From NCBI RefSeq assembly GCF_001189845.1, contig NZ_LFLZ01000038.1:1-64000 (forward strand): a stretch of 64,000 nt of DNA. The letters run 5' to 3'. A program made the translations under genes and the position numbers. This DNA is from Bradyrhizobium tropiciagri (GTDB taxonomy: Bacteria > Pseudomonadota > Alphaproteobacteria > Rhizobiales > Xanthobacteraceae). This document shows positions 17,126 through 25,934 of this stretch, piece by piece (position 1 is the stretch's first letter; each line of letters opens with the position of its first letter). The notes beneath the pieces are model-generated. The model was given only the letters and a program-made list of their open reading frames with translations. It had not been told where the DNA came from and made no database searches.

Positions 17126-17218
17126 ATGCCGATACAGGTGTGGGCCATTGCAGCTTCGATCGGCTGGACAGCCGTTGTGGGGACGATGCTGCTCTACATG
17201 ATTTTTGGACCCAGCTAG
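17126..17218 (+). CDS. Possible 30-residue single-pass membrane peptide
   Basis: ATG 17126 follows GGAGGGATCC and opens a 30-codon frame whose product is almost entirely one hydrophobic helix (IAASIGWTAVVGTMLLYMIF) ending GPS. The ribosome site and the single clean transmembrane span support a real microprotein, although a frame this short can occur by chance. It is preceded by a strong hairpin and followed by the convergent end of the next operon. Confidence 0.45.
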   Translation: MPIQVWAIAASIGWTAVVGTMLLYMIFGPS

Positions 17219-17257
17219 GTGGATGTCGCGATAGTCACCACCTAGTGGACGACGCGG

Positions 17258-17533
17258 TCATGGTCTAAATCTCATTCCCTTCAGCAACTGCCGCGCTTCC
17301 CCCAGCAACTCCCGAATCTGCTGCCGCTCGGCGATCGCATCCCCAGTGAACAGGCCGTGCTTGCGCGCGTTCCGGTTGGCCCTTGGCGCGCCGGATCCCT
17401 TTGCGCCGCCGTGCATGCGGCAGCGCGTCTTGCCGCGCACCGCCGGTGAACGGCACGCGCCGCCGCTGCGGGTTCTGGCGCCGCAGCGCGGGCTCGCCAG
17501 CATCGCGCCGGTCGTGCCGATGTGAGCGCTCAT
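17258..17533 (-). CDS. HGGxxxG-type small Cys/His protein
   Basis: The product is 91 residues. Its core CGARTRSGGACRSPAVRGKT then RCRMHGGAKGSGAP matches the small 'HGG' family common in rhizobia and phages, in which spaced Cys and His residues (C17, C27, C38, H41) probably bind zinc. KHGLFTGDAIAERQQIRELL follows as a helix. The start ATG at 17533 overlaps the stop of the upstream gene as ATGA, so the two are coupled. Family members often lie near phage or recombination genes, but no other phage gene is here. The function is unknown. Confidence 0.8.
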   Translation of the reverse strand: MSAHIGTTGAMLASPRCGARTRSGGACRSPAVRGKTRCRMHGGAKGSGAPRANRNARKHGLFTGDAIAERQQIRELLGEARQLLKGMRFRP

Positions 17534-18189
17534 GCCCGGGCGTCCTGCCCGGCATCGGCGGGCTCATGCGCGCGCCTGGCGCCCGCGGCTTTCGGCGCCC
17601 GCGCCGCGGGTGCCGGGATCTTGTCGGCGACGATCACGTTCGCATGCTGGGTGACGTTGCCGACGATGGCGTTGCCGCCGTCCTCCACCTTCACGTTCTG
17701 CACGGTGATGGTGGGCTCGCCATGGCTGCGGTAGCGGTTCAGCGCCTCGATCTGGGCGGGAAAGGTGCGGGCGAGCCGGCCGAGGGCGCGCGCGGCGCTG
17801 TCGTGCTGGGCGAGGTCGTCGGCATGTGCGAGGTGCTGGGCGCAGCGCATCGCCATCACATGCACCGAAACCATCTGCGCCACCAGCATGGCCTCGACGG
17901 CATCCCGCGGGCGAATGCTCTTCACCATCGAGAGCATGAAAGCGAGGTTGACCTCGCTGGGCTTGCCGCCGCTCACGCTGGCCCTGACCAATTGCCTGAG
18001 GATGCCGTCCATCGCGTCGCGATCGGCGGCCCCGAGCGCGTTCGCCATCAGCTGCTCGCCGAGCTTCCGGTCAGGGTGGTCGATGGCGTAGCCGCGCCGC
18101 GAGAGTCTGATGCGCGGGAGTATGGCCGCTTGCGGCTCGCCGGGTGCGGCGGCCAGCGTCGGCACGGTGAGATCGGGTGCAGTGGTCAT
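17530..18189 (-). CDS. Hypothetical protein coupled to the HGG protein
   Basis: The product is 219 residues from ATG 18189, chosen for its ribosome site (AGGGAA) over upstream extensions that are Pro/Arg-rich. Residues 30-150 are helical (ANALGAADRDAMDGILRQLV; LAFMLSMVKSIRPRDAVEAM), with no membrane span of signal type. A beta-like segment follows (TITVQNVKVEDGGNAIVGNV) and then a Pro/Ala-rich, His-containing tail. I have met this pairing with an HGG protein in Bradyrhizobium annotations as 'hypothetical'; no role is known. The stop is within the ATGA shared with the next gene. Confidence 0.75.
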   Translation of the reverse strand: MTTAPDLTVPTLAAAPGEPQAAILPRIRLSRRGYAIDHPDRKLGEQLMANALGAADRDAMDGILRQLVRASVSGGKPSEVNLAFMLSMVKSIRPRDAVEAMLVAQMVSVHVMAMRCAQHLAHADDLAQHDSAARALGRLARTFPAQIEALNRYRSHGEPTITVQNVKVEDGGNAIVGNVTQHANVIVADKIPAPAARAPKAAGARRAHEPADAGQDARA

Positions 18190-18652
18190 GTCGATGTTCC
18201 CTGGAACGCGCGGCGCGCGCAGGCGATCGTTCGCTGCGGGCGGCGGTGGCGATGTGGGTTGAGGATGTCCGGCCGCGATCACAGCCGGCGAGCCCGCTGC
18301 TGCGGGCGAGGGGGCGCCTGTAGGGGCGCTTGCACGATTTCGGAATATTGGAAATATGCCCCTGATTTGCCCGACGTGTCAAGCGGGCCGTTCGAACGCC
18401 GCGGCGGGCCTGCTCCTTTGCATGGGGTTGTTTTCGAGTTTTTGGCCGCGCGCCTCCATTGCGGCGAGTTCCGCCACCGTCGGCAGCGATGATCCCGGCA
18501 AGGCGCGGTGCGACATCTGCGGTCACGGGTGCCGTGCGCGTGGCCGCCTGCGCGTCCCGCAACCCACAATCCGAAGACATCGGGGTGAGGATCGTTATAC
18601 TGCCGACATCGTTGCGACAGGGCTCGAGACCCGCATCTGAGGACGCTGCTGA
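18190..18652. other. Divergent intergenic region, no gene seen
   Basis: This stretch separates the minus-strand hypothetical pair from the plus-strand molybdoenzyme. From memory, the segment 18355-18465 (TTTGCCCGACGTGTCAA and TTTGCATGGGGTTGTTTTCG) resembles a recurrent rhizobial intergenic sequence. No confident promoter, riboswitch or protein was identified. A short frame with CPTCQAG near 18370 is rejected. Confidence 0.35.
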
Positions 18653-20974
18653 ATGAGTGAGACCATTGGCCACCCCGATCCCGGCCTCGATCTGTCCGAT
18701 GGTTTCAAGCCGCACACCTCGCATTGGGGCGTGTTCTCGGCGCGGCTCGGCCAGGCCGGTCTCGAAGTCCGGCCCTATGCCGGCGATCCCGATCCGAACG
18801 GCATCATCAACAACTTTCCCGGCGCGCTGCGCCACCAGGCGCGTATCGCGCAGCCGACGATCCGCCGCGGCTGGCTCGAGCGCGGGCCGGGGCCCGACGA
18901 GCGCCGCGGCCGCGACGAGTTCGTGTCGGTTAGCTGGGAGCAGGCGCTCGATCTGCTCGGCGGCGAGCTTTCGCGGATCCGCGACACGATCGGCCCCGGC
19001 GCGGTGTTCGGCGGCTCCTATGGCTGGTCGAGCGCGGGCCGCTTCCATCACGCGCAGAGCCAGGTGCATCGCTTCCTCAACATCGCGCTCGGCGGCTATG
19101 TCCGCTCGGTGAACACCTATTCCTCGGGCGCGTCCTCGGTGCTGCTGCCGCAGATCCTCACCGGCTATGAGGACATCACCAAGCGCAACGTCACCTGGGA
19201 GCAGATCGCTGATGAGACCGACATCGTGCTGGCGTTCGGCGGCATGGCGCTGAAGAACTCGATGGTCGCCGGCGGCTCGATCAGCAAGCATGTCGAGCGC
19301 GGCGCGATGCAGGCCGCGCAGCGGCGCGGCTGCCAGTTCATCCTGGTCAGCCCGCTGCGCGACGATCTGCCCGTCGAGGCCGGCGCCGAATGGCTGACGG
19401 CTGTACCCGGCACCGATACCGCGCTGATGCTCGGCATCGTCCATACGCTCGTCAGCGAAGGCCTGCACGACCAGGCCTTCCTCGATCGCTACACCGAGGG
19501 CTGGCCGGTGTTCTTGCGCTATCTGACCGGTGAGGCCGATGGCGTGCCGAAGCGCGCCGAATGGGCAGCTACGATCTGCGGCATCGATGCCGGCACGATC
19601 AAGGCGCTCGCACGCCGGCTCGCCGGGCGGCGCGCGCTCATCACCGTCTCGCATTCGCTGCAGCGCGCTGAGCATGGCGAGCAGCCGGTGTGGATGGGCA
19701 TGGTGCTGGCGGCGGCGCTCGGCCAGATCGGCCTGCCCGGCGGCGGCTACGCCTATTCGCTCGGCGCGATCGGCTATTACGGGCGCCGCGTCAACGCCGT
19801 GCCGGGGCCGACGCTCGGGCAGGGCAAGAACGGCGTCGCCGACTTCATTCCGGTGGCGCGCATCGCCGACATGTTGCTCAATCCCGGCACCAGCTATCGC
19901 TACAACGGCGAGACGCGCACCTATCCGGATATCCGCCTCGTCTATTGGGCCGGCGGCAATCCGTTCCACCACCACCAGGATCTCAACCGCCTGCGCAAGG
20001 CGTTTGCGCGGCTCGACACGCTGGTCGTGCACGAGCTCGCCTGGACCGCCACCGCCCGCCACGCCGACATCGTGCTGCCCTCGACCATGACGCTGGAGCG
20101 CGAGGACATCGGCTATTCCAGCAACGATCCCCTGATGGTCGCGATGCACCGGATCGCCGAGCCGTTCGGCCTCGCCCGCGACGACTACGACATCTTCGCC
20201 GATCTCGCCGAGCGGCTAGGGGCCCGCGAGCCCTTCACCGAGGGGCGCACGTCGCGCGAGTGGCTGGAGCATCTCTACGAGCCGACCCGCAAGGCGCTCG
20301 CCGCGCGCGGGCTCGAAGCGCCCAGCTTCGAGGAATTCTGGGAACGCGGCAGCCTGGTGGTGCCGCAGCATCTCGACGACGGCGGCTCGCTGCGCCGTTT
20401 CCGCGAAGACCCGGTCGCGCGGCCGCTGCCGACGCCGAGCGGCCGCATCGAGATCTTCTCGCAGAAGATCGCGGACCATGGCGATGCGGATTGCCCGGGC
20501 CATCCCGTCTGGCTCGAGAAGACCGACACGCCCACATCAGAGTCGCCGTGCTTCCTGGTCGCCAACCAGCCGGTGACGCGCCTGCACAGCCAGCTCGATT
20601 TCGGCGGGCACTCGCTCGAGGCCAAGCATCGCGGCCGCGAGGTCGCGCGCATGAACCCGCGCGATGCCGCGGCGCGCGGCATCGCCGACGGCGACATTAT
20701 CCGCATCTTCAACGTGCGCGGCGCCTGCCTTGCCGCGGTGCACGTCACCGACGGCATCGCGCCCGGCGTGGTGCAGCTGCCGACCGGCGCCTGGTACGAC
20801 CCGATGGACCCCGAGGACGAGGCGCCGCTCTGCGTCCACGGCAATCCGAACGTGCTGACGCGCGATATCGGCACGTCGTCTTTCGCGCAGGGCTGCACCG
20901 GGCAGCTCACGACCGTCGAGGTGGAGCGTTTCAACGGCAATCTGCCGCCGATCCGCGCGTTCGATCCGGCGTAG
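18653..20974 (+). CDS. BisC-type molybdopterin oxidoreductase (DMSO/TMAO/biotin sulfoxide reductase family)
   Basis: The product is 773 residues from ATG 18653. It belongs to the DMSO-reductase superfamily. There is no N-terminal 4Fe-4S cluster motif and no twin-arginine signal, so it is probably cytoplasmic like BisC. The Mo-ligand region GGSYGWSSAGRFHHAQSQVH contains the Ser expected in BisC/TorA/DorA enzymes. Later cofactor-binding stretches include LVYWAGGNPFHHHQDLNRLR and the C-terminal NQPVTRLHSQLDFGGHS. Substrates in the family are S- or N-oxides such as biotin or methionine sulfoxide; the exact one cannot be told from sequence. It stands alone; no b- or c-type cytochrome partner is adjacent. 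Confidence 0.88.
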   Translation: MSETIGHPDPGLDLSDGFKPHTSHWGVFSARLGQAGLEVRPYAGDPDPNGIINNFPGALRHQARIAQPTIRRGWLERGPGPDERRGRDEFVSVSWEQALDLLGGELSRIRDTIGPGAVFGGSYGWSSAGRFHHAQSQVHRFLNIALGGYVRSVNTYSSGASSVLLPQILTGYEDITKRNVTWEQIADETDIVLAFGGMALKNSMVAGGSISKHVERGAMQAAQRRGCQFILVSPLRDDLPVEAGAEWLTAVPGTDTALMLGIVHTLVSEGLHDQAFLDRYTEGWPVFLRYLTGEADGVPKRAEWAATICGIDAGTIKALARRLAGRRALITVSHSLQRAEHGEQPVWMGMVLAAALGQIGLPGGGYAYSLGAIGYYGRRVNAVPGPTLGQGKNGVADFIPVARIADMLLNPGTSYRYNGETRTYPDIRLVYWAGGNPFHHHQDLNRLRKAFARLDTLVVHELAWTATARHADIVLPSTMTLEREDIGYSSNDPLMVAMHRIAEPFGLARDDYDIFADLAERLGAREPFTEGRTSREWLEHLYEPTRKALAARGLEAPSFEEFWERGSLVVPQHLDDGGSLRRFREDPVARPLPTPSGRIEIFSQKIADHGDADCPGHPVWLEKTDTPTSESPCFLVANQPVTRLHSQLDFGGHSLEAKHRGREVARMNPRDAAARGIADGDIIRIFNVRGACLAAVHVTDGIAPGVVQLPTGAWYDPMDPEDEAPLCVHGNPNVLTRDIGTSSFAQGCTGQLTTVEVERFNGNLPPIRAFDPA

Positions 20975-21088
20975 AGCATGATCCCGGGGAGGCCGGATCA
21001 CGAATAAATCATCGCTGGATGCTGGATGGCGTCCAGCCGTTCGGCTACGGCAATCATCAGATTGGCCCTGATTTCCGGATTTGCTGAG

Positions 21089-22132
21089 ATGCACCTGAAA
21101 ACCCTGTCTTATCTTGCCATCGCTGCGTCCGTCGCGTTCGGTTCGTCTGGTGCGTGGGCGCAATCGGCCGCCGAGCCAGCCTATGGGCCGGAGTTGCAGG
21201 GTTTCGAATATCCCTATCCGGTGCAGCACTATCGCTTCAGCTCGCAGGGGCAGGAGCTCGACATGGCCTATCTCGACGTCAAGCCTGCGACGCCGAACGG
21301 CCAGACCGCGGTGCTGCTGCACGGCAAGAATTTCTGCGCCGCGACCTGGGACGGCACCATCAAGGCGCTCAGCGGCGCCGGCTATCGCGTGATCGCGCTG
21401 GACCAGATCGGCTTCTGCAAATCCAGTAAGCCCGAACGCTACCAGTTCACCTTCCAGCAACTCGCCGGCAACAGCCGCGCGCTGCTGGCCTCGCTCGGGA
21501 TCCAACATTCGATCATGGTCGGCCATTCGACCGGCGGGATGCTCGCGATGCGCTACGCGCTGATGTATCCGGACGCCACCGACCGCCTGGTGCTGGTCGA
21601 TCCGATCGGGCTCGAAGACTGGAAGGCCAAGGGCGTGCCGTGGCTCAGCCTCGACGGCTGGGTGCAGCGCGAGACCCGCGTCACCGCCGACAGCATCCGC
21701 GCCTATGAGCGCGCCACTTACTATGCCGACACCTGGGATCCGTCCTACGAGACCTGGGTGCAGATGCTGGCCGGCATGTATCGCGGGGAGGGCCGCGCTG
21801 CCGTGGCGTCGAGCTCGGCGCGGCTCTACGACATGATCGCGACCCAGCCGGTGTTCTACGAGTTCGAGCAGATCAAGCCGCCGACGCTGCTATTCGTCGG
21901 CGACAAGGACACCACCGCGATCGCCAAGGACACTGCGCCGGCCGAGATTCGCAAGACGCTCGGCAATTATCCGGTGCTGGGCAAGGAAGCCGCCAAGCGG
22001 ATCCCGCATATCCAGCTGATCGAATTCCCCGACCTCGGTCATTCGCCGCAAATCCAGGCGCCGGCGCGTTTCCACGAGGCGCTGCTCGGCTGGCTGCAGC
22101 ATCCGGAGACCGGCGCGACGCTGGTCAAGTAG
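21089..22132 (+). CDS. Secreted alpha/beta hydrolase
   Basis: The product is 347 residues. ATG 21089 gives a good Sec signal peptide (HLKTLSYLAIAASVAFGSSG, then AWAQ), which is why it is preferred to upstream starts. The fold has an oxyanion loop (LLHGKNFCAATWDG), the nucleophile elbow GHSTGGM and a C-terminal acid/His region (LLFVGDKDTTAIAKDT; FPDLGHSPQIQAP) giving a Ser-Asp-His triad. Periplasmic esterase or haloalkane/epoxide-type hydrolase activity is plausible; the substrate is open. Only about 110 bases separate it from the upstream molybdoenzyme, so co-transcription is possible. Confidence 0.88.
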   Translation: MHLKTLSYLAIAASVAFGSSGAWAQSAAEPAYGPELQGFEYPYPVQHYRFSSQGQELDMAYLDVKPATPNGQTAVLLHGKNFCAATWDGTIKALSGAGYRVIALDQIGFCKSSKPERYQFTFQQLAGNSRALLASLGIQHSIMVGHSTGGMLAMRYALMYPDATDRLVLVDPIGLEDWKAKGVPWLSLDGWVQRETRVTADSIRAYERATYYADTWDPSYETWVQMLAGMYRGEGRAAVASSSARLYDMIATQPVFYEFEQIKPPTLLFVGDKDTTAIAKDTAPAEIRKTLGNYPVLGKEAAKRIPHIQLIEFPDLGHSPQIQAPARFHEALLGWLQHPETGATLVK

Positions 22133-22176
22133 CGGGCTCGATCGGCCGCGCGGGGCGCCGGCCCTACAGAGAATAT

Positions 22177-22689
22177 CTAGGCCTGCTCGGCGTTCCTCTT
22201 GGTGCGCTCCCGCGCGCTGGCGTGCAGCGGCGACGATCGCCGGACGCCGGGGCCCGGATGCACATGGACGTGCTTGGCGCTCAGCGGCTCGCCGCATTCC
22301 GAGCAGACCATGACGGGATCGAACATCTTCCCGCAGCTCTTGTGTTCGTGCAGCAACGGCCGGCCGCGCGCGTCGACCATGTGGATGTTGCCCCAGTGCA
22401 CGATCGACATGATGATCGGATAGAGATCGAGCCCCTTCTGCGTCAGGATGTATTCGTAGCGCTTCGGCGCCTCCTGATAGGGAATCTTGCGCAGCACGCC
22501 GAAGCGCACCAACTTCTTCAGCCGGTCGGCGAGCAGATGCCGGGTGATGCCGAGCGATGCTTGGAAGTCATCGAACCTGCGGATGCGCAGGAAGCATTCG
22601 CGCAGGATCAACAGGCTCCAGCGATCGCCGATCACGGCGACTGTGCGGGCGAGCGAGCACGGCTCCTCCTCGAGGGCATCCCATTTCAT
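22177..22689 (-). CDS. HxlR-family transcriptional regulator
   Basis: The product is 170 residues with an HxlR winged helix over about residues 8-100 (CSLARTVAVIGDRWSLLILR; RHLLADRLKKLVRFGVLRKI; YELTQKGLDL-type end). A C-terminal metal-ribbon-like part follows (SCGKMFDPVMVCSECGEPLS, then AKHVHVHPGPG) with Cys and His clusters, seen in a subset of HxlR proteins. It is divergent from a 12-gene catabolic operon and two related TTCTAAA-N-AGAAC sites lie between them, so it is the likely local repressor, also autoregulating itself. The inducer is probably a pathway thioester or an aldehyde. Confidence 0.9.
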   Translation of the reverse strand: MKWDALEEEPCSLARTVAVIGDRWSLLILRECFLRIRRFDDFQASLGITRHLLADRLKKLVRFGVLRKIPYQEAPKRYEYILTQKGLDLYPIIMSIVHWGNIHMVDARGRPLLHEHKSCGKMFDPVMVCSECGEPLSAKHVHVHPGPGVRRSSPLHASARERTKRNAEQA

Positions 22690-22726
22690 CAGCGTCTCCA
22701 GCGGTCTGCGACGACACGTGAATTAA

Positions 22727-22744
22727 ATTCTAAATCAGAACTTA
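22727..22744. promoter_or_regulatory. HxlR-type operator site 1
   Basis: ATTCTAAATCAGAACTTA is an imperfect palindrome related to the perfect site at 22803-22820. It lies 38 bases ahead of the HxlR start codon and so could mediate autoregulation. Confidence 0.55.
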
Positions 22745-22796
22745 CGTCATTTCAATAGGATGCTTCGCACCAAGCTATTGGATTACAAATATCATA

Positions 22797-22824
22797 TTGA
22801 CAGTTCTAAAATAGAACTTATGGT
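22797..22824 (+). promoter_or_regulatory. Promoter of the catabolic operon with an operator in its spacer
   Basis: TTGACA (22797-22802) and TATGGT (22819-22824) are 16 bases apart. The spacer is filled by GTTCTA-AAA-TAGAAC (22803-22817), a perfect palindrome followed by TTA as in site 1. A dimer bound here would block RNA polymerase, giving simple repression. Confidence 0.65.
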
Positions 22825-22885
22825 CCGAGTCACGATCAACCGGCAGCGACAGGCGATTGCTGCCACTCGAAGGGAAGGGCGTTCC

Positions 22886-23524
22886 ATGGCTGCTCCGCTC
22901 AAGGTCGAATTTCACTTCGATTTCGGAAGCCCCAACGCCTATCTCGCCGAACTCGCGCTGCCGGGGATCGAGAAGCGCACCGGCGTGAAGTTCGACTACG
23001 TCCCGGTGCTGCTCGGCGGCGTCTACAAGGCCACCGGCAACATGTCGCCCGGCGAGTCCCTGCGCGGGATCAAGAACAAGCCCGAATACAACGCGCTCGA
23101 GACCGAGCGCTTCCTGCGCCGCCACAACATCACGTCCTTCAAGACGAACCCGTTCTTCCCGGTCAACACCTTGATGCTGATGCGCGGCGTCGTCGCCGCC
23201 GATTTCGAGGGGTTGTTCGAGCCCTATTTCCGCGCCGCCTACCACCACATGTGGTCCGAGCCCAAGAAGATGGACGATCCGCAGGTGTTCCGCGAAGCGT
23301 TCCTGTCCTCGGGCCTCGATATCGATCGCATCATCGCCCGTGCCCAGCAGGACGAGGTGAAGAAGAAGCTGATCGACAACACCAACAATGCGGTGGCACG
23401 CGGCTCGTTCGGTTCGCCGACCTTCTTCGTTGGCGAGGAGATATTCTTCGGCAAGGACCGACTGCGCGAGGTCGAGGAGGAGATCGTCGCTCAGTTGGCG
23501 GCGAGGCAGCGCAAGACCGCCTGA
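22886..23524 (+). CDS. 2-hydroxychromene-2-carboxylate isomerase / DsbA-family protein
   Basis: The product is 212 residues from ATG 22886 (MAAPLKVEFHFDFGSPNAYL), chosen by GGGAAGG. It has the thioredoxin-fold/GST-kappa-like signature FDFGSPNAYLA, where Ser replaces redox Cys, and the C-terminal GSFGSPTFFVGEEIFFGKDR loop. The family includes glutathione-dependent HCCA isomerase of naphthalene degradation and many uncharacterised relatives. It opens the twelve-gene operon and may act with the GST later in the operon on a ring-opened or unsaturated intermediate. Confidence 0.85.
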   Translation: MAAPLKVEFHFDFGSPNAYLAELALPGIEKRTGVKFDYVPVLLGGVYKATGNMSPGESLRGIKNKPEYNALETERFLRRHNITSFKTNPFFPVNTLMLMRGVVAADFEGLFEPYFRAAYHHMWSEPKKMDDPQVFREAFLSSGLDIDRIIARAQQDEVKKKLIDNTNNAVARGSFGSPTFFVGEEIFFGKDRLREVEEEIVAQLAARQRKTA

Positions 23525-23582
23525 GCCTAAGATTCCTCAAGCCAACAAATCAAGCAGAAACGGCTACGACAGGGAGGTTTCA

Positions 23583-25130
23583 GTGCAGGCGTTGACCCAG
23601 TTTGCCGAAGGAAGTGTGGAGGGCTTGCCCAACCGTATCCACGAGGTGATCAATCATCACGTTGTGGCGACGCCGGATCATCCGGCGTTGATCGACGACA
23701 CGATGCGGCTGACCTATCGCGAGCTCGATCAAGCGGTCGATCGCGTCGCCGCCGCATTGCAGGTACTCGGTATCCGCGCCGGCGACCGCATGATGATCGT
23801 GAGCGAGAATTCGATTCCGTTAGCCTGCCTGCTGCTGGCAGCGAGCCGACTCGATGTCTGGTCGATCGTGGTCAATCCGCGGCTGTCGCCGCGGGAGCTG
23901 GATCAGATCCGGGATCACAGTGGCGCCCGCCGCGTGTTGTTGACGTCCGAGGTGTCGCAGGAGGCGGCCGCGCATGCCGCGCGTTACGAAGCTACCATTC
24001 AGGATGTCGGCCCGCTCCATGGCGTCGCCGTCACCAGCTTGAATCTGGCAACCGCGGCTGAGCCCGTCGAAGCCGACGGCGCCAACCAGGTCGCGGTCCT
24101 GATCTACACGTCCGGCACCACCGGCACGCCAAAGGGCGTGATGCTGACCCACCGCAATCTCCTGTTCAGCGCTCGCGGCACCGCGGGCTTCCGCAAGATG
24201 GCGGCCGACGACGTGCAATATTGCGTGCTGCCGATCTCGCATATCGTCGGCATTTCGCTGCTGACGATGACCTTGATGGTCGGCGCCACGGTGCGCCTCG
24301 TCGCAAAATACGATCCGGCCGCGCTGGTCAAGGCGATGACCGAAGAGGGCATCACGATCCTGAACGGCGTGCCCGCCACCTACCAGCGTCTGCTTGAGTA
24401 CCGGCGCAATGCCGGCCTGCCGAAGCTCGATCGCGGCCGGCTGCGCGTGATCTCGGTGGCCGGCGCGCCGCTCGACCTCGATCTCAAGAACCGGGTCGAG
24501 CAGGAGCTCGGCCTGCCGTTGCTCAACGGTTACGGCATCACCGAATGCTCGCCGGGGATCTCCGGCGTCCGGCCCGACAATCCGCGGGCCGACCACGCGG
24601 TCGGCACCGTCATGGCGGGTATCGAGGCGAGGCTGGTCGGTCGCGACCTCAAGCCGGTCGCGGCAGGCGAAGTCGGCGAGCTCCACGTCCGCGGCCCGAA
24701 CGTGATGCGTGGTTATTACCGCGCCCCCGATCTGACCGCCAAGGCGATCGACCCCGACGGCTGGTTCAACACCGGCGATCTGGCCCGCTTCGAGAACGAC
24801 GCACTTTATATCGTCGGGCGGACCAAGGAGATGATCATCCGCTCCGGGTTCAACGTTTATCCGGCCGAGATCGAGGCGGTGCTGAGCACGCATGACGCTG
24901 TTGTGCAGTGCGCCGTGGTCGGCCGGGCGGTCGAGGGCAATGAGGAAGTGGTCGCCTTCGTGCAGCTGATCAAGGGCTCGACGGCCACCGTGCAGGACTT
25001 GATGGCTCATGTTGCTCCGCAACTCACCTCGTACAAGCGCCCGACGGAGATTATCCTGATGGACGCGCTGCCCGCGACATCGACGGGCAAGCTGTTGAAG
25101 CACAAGCTGGCGGAGTCGCTGCGCAGCTGA
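23583..25130 (+). CDS. Acyl-CoA synthetase / AMP-dependent ligase
   Basis: The product is 515 residues from GTG 23583, placed by AGGGAGG seven bases upstream. All adenylation motifs are present: P-loop YTSGTTGTPKGVMLTHRN, GYGITECSPG, the hinge TGDLARFENDALYIVGRTKE and catalytic Lys in ATSTGKLLKHKL. It converts a carboxylic acid to its CoA thioester with ATP. Its place as second gene indicates that the operon starts with activation of an imported acid. Family resemblance is broad (long-chain, cyclohexanecarboxylate or benzoate-type ligases) so the acid is not defined. Confidence 0.92.
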   Translation: MQALTQFAEGSVEGLPNRIHEVINHHVVATPDHPALIDDTMRLTYRELDQAVDRVAAALQVLGIRAGDRMMIVSENSIPLACLLLAASRLDVWSIVVNPRLSPRELDQIRDHSGARRVLLTSEVSQEAAAHAARYEATIQDVGPLHGVAVTSLNLATAAEPVEADGANQVAVLIYTSGTTGTPKGVMLTHRNLLFSARGTAGFRKMAADDVQYCVLPISHIVGISLLTMTLMVGATVRLVAKYDPAALVKAMTEEGITILNGVPATYQRLLEYRRNAGLPKLDRGRLRVISVAGAPLDLDLKNRVEQELGLPLLNGYGITECSPGISGVRPDNPRADHAVGTVMAGIEARLVGRDLKPVAAGEVGELHVRGPNVMRGYYRAPDLTAKAIDPDGWFNTGDLARFENDALYIVGRTKEMIIRSGFNVYPAEIEAVLSTHDAVVQCAVVGRAVEGNEEVVAFVQLIKGSTATVQDLMAHVAPQLTSYKRPTEIILMDALPATSTGKLLKHKLAESLRS

Positions 25131-25184
25131 GTCTGGCGCAGCGTCTCCACGACAATTCACTCAAGCAAGAGACCGGAGTACACC

Positions 25185-25922
25185 ATGCAGAAGAGAAACA
25201 GGACGGTCGCCGTCATTGGTGCCGGTGATTTCATCGGCGGCGAGATCGCCAAGAAGTTCGCCTCGGAAGGCTTCACGATCTTCGCCGGCCGCCGCAACGG
25301 CGACAAGCTCGCGCCACTGGTCAAGGAGATCGAGGCCGCGGGCGGCGAGATCCATGCCCGCTCACTCGACGCGCGCAAGGAGGAGGAGATCACCGCCTTT
25401 CTCAACGACGCCGACAAGCATGCGCCGCTCGAGGTCTGCATCTTCAACATCGGCGCCAACGTCAATTTCCCGATCCTGGAGACCACCGAGCGCGTGTTCC
25501 GCAAGGTCTGGGAGATGGCCTGCTATTCCGGCTTCCTGGCCGGGCGCGAGGCGGCGCGGCTGATGACTGCCCGCGGCGCGGGCAACATCTTCTTCACCGG
25601 GGCCACCGCGTCGCTGCGCGGCGGCAGCGGCTATGCCGCGTTTGCCAGCGCAAAATTCGGCCTGCGCGCCGTGGCGCAGGCGATGGCCCGCGAACTGGGA
25701 CCGAAGAACATCCATGTCGCGCATCTGATCATCGATTCCGGCGTTGACACCGAATGGGTGCGGCAGCGTCGCATCGAGGCGCTCGGCCCGAACGCGCTCG
25801 ACAATCCCGATCTTTTGATGCCGCCGGCCTCGGTTGCCGCGTCCTACTGGCAGCTCTACCAGCAGCCGAAGAGCGCCTGGACCTTCGAGCTGGAAATCCG
25901 CCCCTTCGGCGAGAAGTGGTAG
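25185..25922 (+). CDS. SDR-family protein with Phe in place of the catalytic Tyr (first copy)
   Basis: The product is 245 residues with a Rossmann start (VAVIGAGDFIGGEIAKKFAS), whose Gly motif is atypical. The active-site strand reads FFTGATASLRGGSGYAAFASAKFG: four residues before the conserved Lys there is Phe where classical SDRs have Tyr. This fits the SDR_c10 subgroup, described as having Phe at that site. It ends FELEIRPFGEKW, a tail shared with the second SDR at 33368. The reaction may be non-redox or use another acid. It lies 54 bases after the CoA ligase and 12 before an acyl-CoA dehydrogenase. Confidence 0.88.
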   Translation: MQKRNRTVAVIGAGDFIGGEIAKKFASEGFTIFAGRRNGDKLAPLVKEIEAAGGEIHARSLDARKEEEITAFLNDADKHAPLEVCIFNIGANVNFPILETTERVFRKVWEMACYSGFLAGREAARLMTARGAGNIFFTGATASLRGGSGYAAFASAKFGLRAVAQAMARELGPKNIHVAHLIIDSGVDTEWVRQRRIEALGPNALDNPDLLMPPASVAASYWQLYQQPKSAWTFELEIRPFGEKW

Positions 25923-25934
25923 GGAGCACGGCAG

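Noticed and set aside
18356..18640. Plus-strand ORF beginning MPLICPTCQAG (possible zinc peptide)
   Set aside because: There is no ribosome site, it lies within a region resembling a recurrent intergenic element, and the rest is low-complexity.
18071..20149. Minus-strand open frame of 692 codons opposite the molybdoenzyme
   Set aside because: Its composition mirrors the antisense of the molybdoenzyme, there is no ribosome site or domain, and it overlaps two supported genes.
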